A DNA stretch of 64,000 bases from Glaciibacter superstes DSM 21135 (GTDB taxonomy: Bacteria > Actinomycetota > Actinomycetes > Actinomycetales > Microbacteriaceae), in the NCBI RefSeq assembly GCF_000421145.1, contig NZ_ATWH01000012.1:150125-214124 (forward strand), in the 5' to 3' direction. The notes under the pieces are model-generated. The model did no database searches. It was not told the origin of the DNA and saw only the letters and a program-made list of their open reading frames with translations. Shown one piece after another: positions 1 through 7,624 of the stretch. The translations under genes and the position numbers were made by a program. Position 1 is the first letter of the stretch. Every line of letters begins with the position of its first letter.

Positions 1-918
1 TGCGGCACCGATCGCCTCGAACGCCAGAATCGCCAGCCGCTGCATTTCGGCGAACTCGTCGCCTTCAAGCTCGGCAGGGCAGACCAGGTCGATTCCCGGC
101 GCGTCCAGATACTTTGCGGCGAAGTCGTAGAAATCACGCCCCGTCAAGACCACCTCACCGGCGACGGATGCCCTGGCCGGCTCCCCCGGGCGACCCTGGA
201 GCACAGCGATCTCGATCTCGCGCCCCACCACACCCGCTTCGATGAGAACCTTATTGTCTTCGGCCAGCGCCGTCGCCATGGCGTCGGCCAGTTCCTCCGC
301 CCGCGCGACTTTACTCACCCCTACGCTCGATCCCGCCCTGGCCGGCTTCACGAACGCCGGAAAACCGAGGGCGGCGACGGCGGCATAGGCCGTGCCAGGC
401 GCATCCGCCCAGTCGTCTGCCGTGATCGTCCGCCAGGGAGCAACCGGGATGGAGGCTTGCCGGAATACCGTCTTGGTGAAGTGCTTGTCCATACCGAGCG
501 CTGACGCCAGGACACCGGATCCGACGTAGGGCAATCCGGTCAGTTCGAGCATTCCCTGGATCGTGCCGTCTTCGCCGTATGGTCCGTGAAGGATCGGGAA
601 GACGATGTCGACGGCGCCCAGCAGACGCCCGGCTCCGCCAGGATCGATGACGGTCAACTCACGTTCGGTGGCGCTCTCCGGCCATCGCACCCTGGTGCCG
701 TTGTCGACGACCTCCGGAAGGGAATCGGCGTTCAGCGCGAACTTCGCTGCATCGTCGTCTTCAAGCACAAATGCGCCATCGCGGGTGATCCCCACCGGGA
801 TCACGTCGTACTTGCTGCGGTCAATTGCCGCCAGAATCCCGCCCGCCGTTGCGCAGCTGATCGAATGTTCGCTTGAACGCCCCCCAAAGAGCAGCGCCAC
901 CGTGAGCTTGTCCGTCAT
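1..918 (-). CDS. ddl: D-alanine--D-alanine ligase, 3' end cut by window
   Basis: ATP-grasp ligase that joins two D-Ala for the pentapeptide stem of cytosolic peptidoglycan precursors. The first 306 residues are in the window. The N-terminus has the family pattern LLFGGRSSEHSIS, followed by FPILHGPYGEDGTIQG, and GFPAFVKPARAGSSVGVSK in the ATP-grasp lid. The ATG start at 918 has an AAAGGACG ribosome site just upstream. The C-terminal catalytic part lies beyond base 1. The gene starts inside the end of gpsA, with a 98-bp overlap, in a murA-plsC-gpsA-ddl run on the same strand, so it is probably co-transcribed. Family assignment is secure. Confidence 0.95.
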   Translation of the reverse strand, partial: MTDKLTVALLFGGRSSEHSISCATAGGILAAIDRSKYDVIPVGITRDGAFVLEDDDAAKFALNADSLPEVVDNGTRVRWPESATERELTVIDPGGAGRLLGAVDIVFPILHGPYGEDGTIQGMLELTGLPYVGSGVLASALGMDKHFTKTVFRQASIPVAPWRTITADDWADAPGTAYAAVAALGFPAFVKPARAGSSVGVSKVARAEELADAMATALAEDNKVLIEAGVVGREIEIAVLQGRPGEPARASVAGEVVLTGRDFYDFAAKYLDAPGIDLVCPAELEGDEFAEMQRLAILAFEAIGAA

Positions 919-1948
919 CCGTCGTCCTTTCGCCCTGCGGTTCCGCGGAGTCTGTGGTGAGGTGGGGTGCGATATCCCGAGGTGCAAGCGTACCCGCCAG
1001 AACCTGCCTGACCTGCTCGACGATCGGCATTTCAACCCCCTTCGCCCTGGCGAGTTCGAGAACCGGGCCGACGGATGCCAGTCCCTCAGCCGTCTGCTGC
1101 ATCTGCTTGACCACGTCGTTGAAGCCGTATCCCTGACCGAGGAGCCGTCCTGCCGTGTTGTTTCGCGATAGCGGCGACTGGCAGGTGGCGATCAGGTCGC
1201 CGAGACCGGCGAGACCGGAGAGGGTCTCAGGATGCGCACCGTATGCAACCGCAAAATCGGTCATCTCTACCAGGCCACGCGTGATGATCGATGCCTTCGT
1301 GTTCTCGCCGTAGCCGACACCGTCGACGATGCCGATCGCCACGGCGATGAGATTCTTTAAGACGCCGCCGAATTCGGTGCCGATGACATCCGTGTTCACA
1401 AATGAACGGAAGTAACGGTTGGTTGCCAGCACCGCAACGGCCTGGGCCGTCTCCAGGTTCGACGACGACACGACGGCGGCCGTCGGCTGTTCCCTGGCGA
1501 TCTCGAGTGCCAGGTTCGGCCCGGAGATGACGGCGATGCGATCTGGCCCGACCGGCAGCACTTCTTCGATGATCTCGCTCATGCGGCGCCCGGATGAGCG
1601 CTCGACCCCCTTGATCAGAGAGACGATGATGGCATTCGCGCCGATGTAGGGTTCCGCCGCGATGAGGGTGTCCCTCATCGTCTGGCTGGGCACCGCAACG
1701 TAGACCTGCTCAGCGCCGGCAAGGGCGAGGTCAAGCCGTGACGTCGCCCGGATTCCGATCGGAAGGTTGACGCCGGGCAGATAGTCGCTGTTCCGGCGGC
1801 CTTCGGAGATCTCCCGTGCCAACTCTGGGCGTCTCGCCCAGACCATCACATCGGACCCGCCGTCGGCGAGGATCTTGGCAAACGTGGTTCCCCAGCTTCC
1901 GCCGCCGAGAACGGCGACGCGTGTTACCTGCTTCGATTTAGACTTCAA
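821..1948 (-). CDS. gpsA: NAD(P)H-dependent glycerol-3-phosphate dehydrogenase
   Basis: Reduces dihydroxyacetone phosphate to sn-glycerol 3-phosphate for phospholipid synthesis. The Rossmann motif GGGSWG lies at about residues 15-20, GVLKN carries the conserved catalytic-region lysine, and the C-terminal domain has GLAGLGDLIATC. I chose the TTG start at 1948 because AGGAAGAG lies upstream and the next in-frame codon before the Rossmann strand (GTA) cannot start; this gives 375 residues. The start overlaps the plsC stop by 11 bp. The family is usually about 330-345 residues; here a charged tail of some 35 residues runs on into ddl, suggesting loss of an ancestral stop. Function is secure; exact start is less so. 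Confidence 0.93.
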   Translation of the reverse strand: MKSKSKQVTRVAVLGGGSWGTTFAKILADGGSDVMVWARRPELAREISEGRRNSDYLPGVNLPIGIRATSRLDLALAGAEQVYVAVPSQTMRDTLIAAEPYIGANAIIVSLIKGVERSSGRRMSEIIEEVLPVGPDRIAVISGPNLALEIAREQPTAAVVSSSNLETAQAVAVLATNRYFRSFVNTDVIGTEFGGVLKNLIAVAIGIVDGVGYGENTKASIITRGLVEMTDFAVAYGAHPETLSGLAGLGDLIATCQSPLSRNNTAGRLLGQGYGFNDVVKQMQQTAEGLASVGPVLELARAKGVEMPIVEQVRQVLAGTLAPRDIAPHLTTDSAEPQGERTTDDGQAHGGAALWGAFKRTFDQLRNGGRDSGGN

Positions 1949-2735
1949 AGCGCCCGGTCTCTTCCTGCTGGTGTTCCGATGGATTCCAGCGGCCGGCCGG
2001 TGCCTTTTCGCCGCGGAGGTCTTCAACCAGCCGGGTGATGGCGTCCATGACGACGGCTGTGGCTTCATTCAGGGTTGCCGTGTCGAGACTGCGGCCGCGG
2101 AAGGCTGACAGGTCGACCGGGTCGCCGATCTTCACTGCGATGCGCTTCCGGGGGAAGACGTTGATCTTCTTCGAATACCTCGCCATCAGCGCCTGGGTGC
2201 CCCAGTGGGCGGCGGGGATGAGGGGGATGTCCTGCTCGAGCGCGATGCGAACCGCGCCCGTCTTACCGCGCATCGGCCAGAGATCGGGGTCGCGCGTGAG
2301 CGAACCCTCGGGGTAGACGATGACCATCTGGCCCTTTGCCACCAGTTGTTCTGCCGCTTCGACGGGGCCACGACCACGGCCGGAACCCCCACGCTGCACC
2401 GGGATCTGGCCTGTCGAGCGCAGCAGCCAGCCGAGGACAGGCACGGAGAACAGCGAGCCCTTTGTCAGAAACCGGGGTAACCTGCCGAGCCGCCAGGCCA
2501 CGTGGCCCATCACGACGGGGTCGATTTCGCTGTAGTGGTTCGGCGCCAGCACGTAGGCGCCGGTCTTCGGCAGCTTCTGACCGTCGTGAATGTCGTAGCG
2601 CGCGGCCAGTGTCATGAACGGGATCAGCACACCCGCCAGGATCCAGAACACCGAGGGGCGGCTCTTCTCCGAGCGGACCTTCCGTGCGCGGTGCGGTTGC
2701 GAATCTGGTTCTGGGTGGTCTTCGTGAGCTGGCAC
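1938..2735 (-). CDS. plsC: 1-acyl-sn-glycerol-3-phosphate acyltransferase (PlsC type)
   Basis: Transfers an acyl chain to lysophosphatidic acid at the membrane, following the GpsA step encoded next door. The acyltransferase HX4D motif is NHYSEID (His about 67, Asp about 72), and VYPEGSLTRD carries the second conserved block (EGT-like). A hydrophobic stretch at about residues 28-45 may anchor the protein. The GTG start at 2735 lies 8 bp past the murA stop and gives 265 residues, a normal length. It sits between murA and gpsA in one minus-strand run. Acyl position specificity cannot be told from sequence. Confidence 0.88.
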   Translation of the reverse strand: MPAHEDHPEPDSQPHRARKVRSEKSRPSVFWILAGVLIPFMTLAARYDIHDGQKLPKTGAYVLAPNHYSEIDPVVMGHVAWRLGRLPRFLTKGSLFSVPVLGWLLRSTGQIPVQRGGSGRGRGPVEAAEQLVAKGQMVIVYPEGSLTRDPDLWPMRGKTGAVRIALEQDIPLIPAAHWGTQALMARYSKKINVFPRKRIAVKIGDPVDLSAFRGRSLDTATLNEATAVVMDAITRLVEDLRGEKAPAGRWNPSEHQQEETGRFEV

Positions 2736-2742
2736 AGCCCCA

Positions 2743-4230
2743 TTATCCTTCGAGATCGAAGTCCGCTCCCAACAACTGAAGCTTCGTGATGAAGTTCTCG
2801 TATCCGCGGCTGATGATTCCGACGTTGCTGACCGTCGATGTGCCGTCGGCCGACAGCGCCGCAATGAGGTGACTGAACCCGCCGCGCAGGTCTGGAACCT
2901 CGATGTCGGCGCCGTGCAGCTTCGTCGGCCCGGTGATGACGGCCGAGTGGTTGAAGTTGCGCTGGCCGAAGCGGCAGGCCTGGCCGCCGAGGCACTCTTT
3001 GTGGATCTGGATGGTCGCGCCCATCTCGACGAGCGCGTCGACAAAGCCAAACCTCTGCTCGTAGACCGTCTCATGCACGATCGAGACGCCGTGTGCCTTG
3101 GTGAGGGCGATCACCAGCGGCTGCTGCCAGTCCGTCATGAAGCCGGGGTGAACATCCGTTTCAATGATGACCGGCTTCAGCTCGCCGCCCGGATGGTAGA
3201 AACGGATGCCGTCGTCGTGAATATCAAACGCGCCCCCGACTTTGCGGAAGACGTTGAGGAAGGTGACCATCTCAGGCTGGCGTGCGCCGCCGACAAAGAT
3301 GTCGCCCTCGGTTGCGAGGGCGGCAGCTGCCCAGCTGGCGGCCTCGTTGCGGTCGAAAAGCGCGCGGTGCTGGTAGCCCTCGAGGCGGTCGACACCTTCG
3401 ATCCGGATGACCCGGTCGGTGTCGACCGTGATGATGGCGCCCATCTTCTGCAGGATGTTGATGAGATCCATGATCTCCGGCTCGATCGCCGCACCCTTCA
3501 GCTCGGTGATGCCCTCTGCGCGCACCGCGGTGAGCAGAACCTGCTCGGTTGCCCCGACGCTCGGGTATGGCAACTCGACCTTTGCGCCCTTGAGGCCGTT
3601 CGGCGCCGACATCCGGATGCCGCTCGGCTGCTTCTCGACGACAGCACCGAACTTGCGCAGCACCTCGAGGTGGTAGTCAATCGGACGGTCGCCGATGCGG
3701 CAGCCGCCGAGGTCGGGGATGAACGCCTCTCCGAGGCGGTGCAGCAGCGGGCCACAGAACAGGATCGGGATGCGGGAGGAGCCGGCGTGCGCGTCGATGT
3801 CGGCGAAGTGTGCGCTCTCAACGTTGGCCGGATCGAGGATGAGGTCGCCCGGCTCTTCACCGTCGGTGATCTTCACTCCGTGCACACCGAGCAAACCGCG
3901 CACGATACGCACGTCACTGATGTTCGGAACGTCTTTGAGCACGCTCGGGCTCTCGCCGAGCAGCGCGGCAACCATCGCCTTGGTGACGAGGTTCTTCGCG
4001 CCCTTCAGCTCGATGCGCCCGACCAAGGGGATGCCGCCGCGAATCGTGATCTTGTCACCCTGGAGTCCAACGGCCGCGCCATGACTCTTCGCGTCACCGC
4101 GGCTCTTCGCATCGTCACCGCTCTGGTCTTCTGAGCCGCTCTGTGCCGCGCTGGCCTGAACGTCTTCGACCTGCGACTCTTCGCCGTCCTGGACCTCGTC
4201 GCGGTTCTGCGCGTCGCCGGGTGTGCTCAC
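2743..4230 (-). CDS. murA: UDP-N-acetylglucosamine 1-carboxyvinyltransferase
   Basis: First committed step of peptidoglycan synthesis: adds enolpyruvate from PEP to UDP-GlcNAc in the cytosol. The PEP-binding cysteine is present in GGCRIGDRPIDYHL (Cys at about residue 177), so the enzyme should be of the fosfomycin-sensitive class. KGAKN at about 77-80 matches the conserved substrate-binding lysine-asparagine. The protein has 495 residues, longer than the usual 420-450, because the first 55 or so are acidic, Gln/Ser-rich and unlike the core. The GTG start at 4230 is preceded by AGGTAGG and lies 7 bp after the leuD stop; an internal start near the core cannot be excluded. Confidence 0.95.
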   Translation of the reverse strand: MSTPGDAQNRDEVQDGEESQVEDVQASAAQSGSEDQSGDDAKSRGDAKSHGAAVGLQGDKITIRGGIPLVGRIELKGAKNLVTKAMVAALLGESPSVLKDVPNISDVRIVRGLLGVHGVKITDGEEPGDLILDPANVESAHFADIDAHAGSSRIPILFCGPLLHRLGEAFIPDLGGCRIGDRPIDYHLEVLRKFGAVVEKQPSGIRMSAPNGLKGAKVELPYPSVGATEQVLLTAVRAEGITELKGAAIEPEIMDLINILQKMGAIITVDTDRVIRIEGVDRLEGYQHRALFDRNEAASWAAAALATEGDIFVGGARQPEMVTFLNVFRKVGGAFDIHDDGIRFYHPGGELKPVIIETDVHPGFMTDWQQPLVIALTKAHGVSIVHETVYEQRFGFVDALVEMGATIQIHKECLGGQACRFGQRNFNHSAVITGPTKLHGADIEVPDLRGGFSHLIAALSADGTSTVSNVGIISRGYENFITKLQLLGADFDLEG

Positions 4231-4237
4231 TAATTAC

Positions 4238-4834
4238 CTACCTTGCAGGGAGAGTGCGGGGCCGCCATGACTCACGCGATAGTTCGAATTCTGCGATCCG
4301 CGCCTCATCACGCAGGGTCAGGCCGATGTCATCAAGGCCTTCGAGCAGTCGCCACCTAGTGTAATCGTCGATCTCGAATGAAACTGTGAGGTCGCCTGCC
4401 CGTGCACTCTTGGCAACCAGATCGACAGTGAGTTCTATTCCCGGGTTCGCTTCGATCGCCGACCAGAGCCGCTCGGCATCCTCCTCGGTGATTTGCCCGG
4501 CCAAGAGGCCCTGCTTGCCGGAGTTTCCCCGGAATATATCTCCGAATCGCGGGCTGAGAACCACGTCGAAGCCGTAGTCGCGGAGGGCCCAGACGGCGTG
4601 CTCACGCGACGAACCCGTGCCGAAATCGCTCCCGGCCACGAGCACGCGTGCGCCCTGGTATTCCTTCTGGTTGAGGATGAACTCCGGGTCGTTACGCCAG
4701 GCGGCGAAGAGCGCGTCTTCGAAACCGGTCTTGGTTACGCGCTTGAGGTACACAGCGGGAATGATCTGGTCTGTGTCGACATTGGAACGACGCAGGGGAA
4801 CGGCGACTCCGGTGACGGTGGTGAACTTCTCCAT
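4238..4834 (-). CDS. leuD: 3-isopropylmalate dehydratase small subunit
   Basis: Small (swivel) subunit of isopropylmalate isomerase, converting 2- to 3-isopropylmalate in leucine synthesis together with LeuC. Conserved segments are [15 protein letters not shown] near the N-terminus and [17 protein letters not shown], the substrate-recognition loop. The protein has 198 residues, normal for the family. I prefer the ATG at 4834 with GGAG 7 nt upstream; it overlaps the leuC stop by one base (TGATG). A GTG at 4837 is the alternative. Translational coupling to leuC is likely. murA follows after 7 bp, an unusual pairing of leucine and cell-wall genes in one run. Confidence 0.95.
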   Translation of the reverse strand: MEKFTTVTGVAVPLRRSNVDTDQIIPAVYLKRVTKTGFEDALFAAWRNDPEFILNQKEYQGARVLVAGSDFGTGSSREHAVWALRDYGFDVVLSPRFGDIFRGNSGKQGLLAGQITEEDAERLWSAIEANPGIELTVDLVAKSARAGDLTVSFEIDDYTRWRLLEGLDDIGLTLRDEARIAEFELSRESWRPRTLPAR

Positions 4835-6366
4835 CACAGTGCTCCCGTCTTCTCAGTCCGCGAGCGGTCAGGTTCAGGTTCCGACTCGTGCAACAGGTCC
4901 CACGGGCTGGACAGCGTTCCACGGATCGCGGTCGCCGCGGCGACGAGCGGCGACACCAGGTGGGTTCGCCCGCCCTTACCCTGCCTGCCCTCGAAGTTGC
5001 GGTTGCTGGTCGAGGCGCAGCGTTCGCCGGGTTCGAGCTGGTCTGGGTTCATGCCGAGGCACATCGAGCAGCCGGCGAACCGCCACTCAGCGCCGAAATC
5101 GGTGAAGACCTTGTCGAGGCCCTCCGCCTCCGCCTCGATGCGCACCCTGGCAGACCCCGGCACAACCAGCATCCGTATGCCTTCTGCCTTGGTTCGGCCC
5201 TTGATGATCTCGGCGGCCGCACGCAGGTCTTCGACCCGGCTGTTGGTGCAGGAGCCGAGAAAGACGGTGTCGACCCTGATCTCCTTCATCGGGGTGCCGG
5301 CTTCGAGATCCATGTACTCGAGGGCACGTTCTGCCGCAGAGCGTTCGTTGGCGTCGTCAATGCTGGCGGGGTCTGGCACCGCCTGGCTCAGCGAAACGCC
5401 CTGCCCAGGGTTGGTTCCCCAGGTCACGAATGGCTCGAGCTCGTTTGCATCGAGGTACACCTCAGCGTCGAAAACGGCACCTTCGTCGGTGGCGAGGGTG
5501 TTCCAGTAGGCGACGGCATCATCCCAGTCGGCGCCCTCTGGTGCGTGCTGGCGGCCCTTCAGGAAGTCATAGGTGATCTGGTCAGGGGCAACCATTCCCG
5601 CCCTCGCGCCGGCTTCGATGGACATGTTGCAGATGGTCATCCGCCCCTCCATCGAGAGCGCCCTGATGGCACTGCCGCGGTATTCGAGCACGTAGCCCTG
5701 TCCGCCGCCCGTCCCGATCTTGGCGATGACGGCGAGGATGATGTCTTTGGCTGTGACTCCCGGTCGCAAGTCGCCCTCCACCGTGATCGCCATGGTCTTG
5801 AACGGCTTCAGCGGCAGTGTCTGGGTCGCCATCACGTGTTCGACCTCGCTGGTGCCGATACCCAACGCCATGGCGCCGAACGCTCCGTGCGTTGACGTGT
5901 GGGAGTCACCACAGACCACAGTGAGGCCGGGCTGGGTGAGGCCGAGCTGCGGTCCGACGACGTGCACGATGCCCTGTTCGATGTCACCGAGCGAGTGCAG
6001 ACGGATGCCGAACTCGGCACAATTGCGTCGCAGCGTGTCGATCTGTGTTCGGCTGGTGAGGTCGGCGATGGGCTTGTCGATGGCCAGCGTCGGCGTGTTG
6101 TGGTCTTCGGTCGCGATCGTCAGGTCTGGGCGGCGAACCGGTCGTCCGGCGAGGCGGAGCCCGTCGAATGCCTGTGGGCTGGTGACTTCGTGCACCAGGT
6201 GCAAGTCGATGTAGATCAGGTCTGGCGTGCCGTCTTCGCCCTTGGCGACGAGATGCTTCTCCCAGATCTTCTCTGCGAGCGTCTGCGGCCGAGCGACGAT
6301 GTCGACGGGACCGGAAGTGGTGGCAGCTGGCTTACTGGGAGCGGCCGGCGATGGTGCGTTGGTCAT
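4834..6366 (-). CDS. leuC: 3-isopropylmalate dehydratase large subunit
   Basis: Catalytic aconitase-family subunit of isopropylmalate isomerase, carrying a [4Fe-4S] cluster. The three cluster ligands are visible: Cys about 373 in GSCTNSR, and Cys about 433 and 436 in [25 protein letters not shown] is the family signature. The ATG at 6366 is preferred because GAGGAAG lies 9 nt upstream; an ATG six codons earlier has no good ribosome site. The protein has 510 residues against a usual 465-480, the excess being a Pro/Ala-rich N-terminus. Expression is probably controlled by the Leu-rich leader ORF at 6428-6478. Confidence 0.95.
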   Translation of the reverse strand: MTNAPSPAAPSKPAATTSGPVDIVARPQTLAEKIWEKHLVAKGEDGTPDLIYIDLHLVHEVTSPQAFDGLRLAGRPVRRPDLTIATEDHNTPTLAIDKPIADLTSRTQIDTLRRNCAEFGIRLHSLGDIEQGIVHVVGPQLGLTQPGLTVVCGDSHTSTHGAFGAMALGIGTSEVEHVMATQTLPLKPFKTMAITVEGDLRPGVTAKDIILAVIAKIGTGGGQGYVLEYRGSAIRALSMEGRMTICNMSIEAGARAGMVAPDQITYDFLKGRQHAPEGADWDDAVAYWNTLATDEGAVFDAEVYLDANELEPFVTWGTNPGQGVSLSQAVPDPASIDDANERSAAERALEYMDLEAGTPMKEIRVDTVFLGSCTNSRVEDLRAAAEIIKGRTKAEGIRMLVVPGSARVRIEAEAEGLDKVFTDFGAEWRFAGCSMCLGMNPDQLEPGERCASTSNRNFEGRQGKGGRTHLVSPLVAAATAIRGTLSSPWDLLHESEPEPDRSRTEKTGAL

Positions 6367-6427
6367 GGTGTGCGTCTTCCTCATGAATGGTGGTCAGCCA
6401 ACAACAGACTCCGCGATGAGCCAGGCT

Positions 6428-6478
6428 TCAGGACTGGGGCTCGTCGCGGCTGAGAAGAAGAAGTCGACCGAACAGCAC
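6428..6478 (-). CDS. Candidate leucine leader peptide upstream of leuCD
   Basis: A 16-codon ORF, GTG to TGA, reading MLFGRLLLLSRDEPQS. Four consecutive leucine codons (6452-6463) read CTT CTT CTT CTC, with a further Leu at codon 2. CTT is uncommon in this GC-rich DNA. The ORF lies about 60 bp before leuC on the same strand, as expected for ribosome-mediated attenuation. The Leu run plus the following CAGCC is partly complementary to GGCTGA and TGAGGAAG just before leuC, so a paired form could mask the leuC ribosome site. No strong ribosome site precedes the GTG; a TA-CCT-like -10 a few bases upstream suggests leaderless translation. The function is inferred from position and codons. Confidence 0.6.
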   Translation of the reverse strand: MLFGRLLLLSRDEPQS

Positions 6479-6483
6479 ACTTC

Positions 6484-6490
6484 AGGCTAA
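6484..6490 (-). promoter_or_regulatory. Candidate -10 element for the leuCD leader transcript
   Basis: On the minus strand TTAGCCT contains the hexamer TAGCCT (TAnnnT), ending 5 nt before the leader GTG. This spacing would start transcription at or next to the GTG, as in actinobacterial leaderless mRNAs. No convincing -35 is visible. Confidence 0.35.
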
Positions 6491-6535
6491 CACTTCGCCG
6501 GCGACGGCCCGTCGCACTCGTACTCAAACGCAACA

Positions 6536-6609
6536 CGCCGAGAATCGCCACTCAACCCCAGAATCGCCGGTGGAGCGGCGTCTACCGGCGCAAACGGCGA
6601 TTTTCGGTG
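6536..6609 (-). repeat. Diverged copy of a dispersed inverted-repeat element
   Basis: The arms CCGAGAATCGCC (6538-6549) and GGCGATTTTCGG (6596-6607) are inverted with one mismatch. On the minus strand the segment at 6585-6607 matches about 21 of 22 bases of the elements at 31331 and 32041. The spacer here is longer (46 nt). It lies in the intergenic space between the leuC leader and the HesB-like gene. The rest of 6491-6712 shows no other clear element. Confidence 0.55.
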
Positions 6610-6712
6610 AGAGCGAGGTGTGAGTTCCCTCCGTATCGCGCTGATCACTTGCATCGCTTAGCGCACTGCGGAAGCGTAGCCAGTTCGCTGTACAACCGAC
6701 GGAAGGATCCTT

Positions 6713-6988
6713 GTGCTCACCTTAACCGAAACTGCCAGCACGGTCGTTGCGAGCATTGTGTCTCAAACCGAAACCTCCACTACCGGTGGACTCCGCATCG
6801 ACCAACAGGACAACGAGTTCGCAGTCGCGATCGTTGACGCCAACACGCCAGACGACGTGGTGGTCGAAGACGGTACCGCTCGCGTCTTCCTCGCCAGCAC
6901 CGTCGCCGAAGCACTCGACGACAAGGTGCTCGACGCGCAGGTCGGCGACGACGGAAGCGTGCGCTTCGCCATTGGCGCGAAGGCGTAA
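6713..6988 (+). CDS. HesB/IscA-like protein lacking cysteines
   Basis: A 91-residue protein resembling the A-type Fe-S carrier fold, with TGGLRI near residue 25 and a C-terminal block of the type ARVFL...VLDAQV. A-type carriers bind iron or clusters through three cysteines, but this protein contains no cysteine at all, so that classical function is unlikely. Such cysteine-free HesB-annotated proteins are common in Microbacteriaceae. The start is GTG at 6713 with GGAAGGAT 4 nt upstream. It is a single gene ending at a strong hairpin. Its real role is unknown. Confidence 0.65.
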   Translation: MLTLTETASTVVASIVSQTETSTTGGLRIDQQDNEFAVAIVDANTPDDVVVEDGTARVFLASTVAEALDDKVLDAQVGDDGSVRFAIGAKA

Positions 6989-7010
6989 CACCCCAAGAAC
7001 AAGCACGACC

Positions 7011-7048
7011 GGCGGATGTGACGAGAGATCGTCGCATCCGCCATTCTT
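7011..7048 (+). terminator. Strong hairpin terminator between convergent genes
   Basis: A 14-bp stem (7011-7024 with 7029-7042, one G-T pair) closes a GAGA tetraloop and is followed by ATTCTTA. It sits between the HesB-like gene and the convergent FHA gene, so it probably stops transcription from both sides, including the long minus-strand signalling cluster. Confidence 0.8.
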
Positions 7049-7087
7049 ATCTGTGCATCGGGTGAGACTGAATCACGTGAGAGTGCA

Positions 7088-7615
7088 TCACTCGTGGGTG
7101 ATGTCGATACGAAACTCACCTAAAAGCAGCCGCGACCCGTGTCGCACGGTCGCCCGCCCGCCCGGTTCGAGGTCGGTCTCCGTACCGTCCGCTTCGATCA
7201 CGATGACGCCATTCGTTGAGTGCAGGTCTGTCACCGAAAGTTCACCGCCCTCCAGATCGATGATCGCGTGGGTCTTCGACACCGACTTCGCCTGGTCGGT
7301 GACCGGCACGAGCCTGGCATGCTGCCTGGCCGGAACCGTTGCCGGGTCGCGCCCGAGTATGAGTGAGCCAGTCGCTTCGATACTCTGGCCGTCTGCGAAC
7401 GCGAGCCTCCACGCCGTCGGCAACAGTGTCTGCTCCTGCGGAAGCACATTCTGCGGCGGAACAGGCAGCGGTGGAGCCGACAGTGGCGCCCCGATTGCAA
7501 CCGGCACAAACGCCGGGAACGATGCGGGTTCAATCGTGCGTGCCGGAGTGGTCTGGTCGTCGACGTGCGACGGGATCAACCCGGGTGGGGGAACGATGAA
7601 GCCTGATTTGTCCAC
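7088..7615 (-). CDS. FHA-domain protein, last gene of the signalling cluster
   Basis: A 175-residue cytosolic protein. About 80 N-terminal residues are Pro/Val-rich and probably disordered. The C-terminal half is a forkhead-associated domain: LILGRDP (phosphothreonine-contacting Arg), SVSKTHAII (S-x-x-H) and TDLHSTNGV (N-G). FHA domains bind phosphothreonine peptides, fitting a partner of the kinase encoded 11 kb upstream in the same run. The GTG start at 7615 follows AGGGTGA. It lies 9 bp after the TgpA-like gene, so it is probably co-transcribed. The partner is not identifiable from sequence. Confidence 0.85.
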   Translation of the reverse strand: MDKSGFIVPPPGLIPSHVDDQTTPARTIEPASFPAFVPVAIGAPLSAPPLPVPPQNVLPQEQTLLPTAWRLAFADGQSIEATGSLILGRDPATVPARQHARLVPVTDQAKSVSKTHAIIDLEGGELSVTDLHSTNGVIVIEADGTETDLEPGGRATVRHGSRLLLGEFRIDITHE

Positions 7616-7624
7616 ACATTCACC

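Noticed and set aside
2869..4134. 421-codon open frame on the plus strand
   Set aside because: It lies wholly antisense to murA, has no recognisable domain and reflects GC-rich third-position bias.
6367..6712. T-box riboswitch before leuC
   Set aside because: No T-box sequence or specifier-loop pattern is visible; the Leu-codon leader ORF explains the region better.
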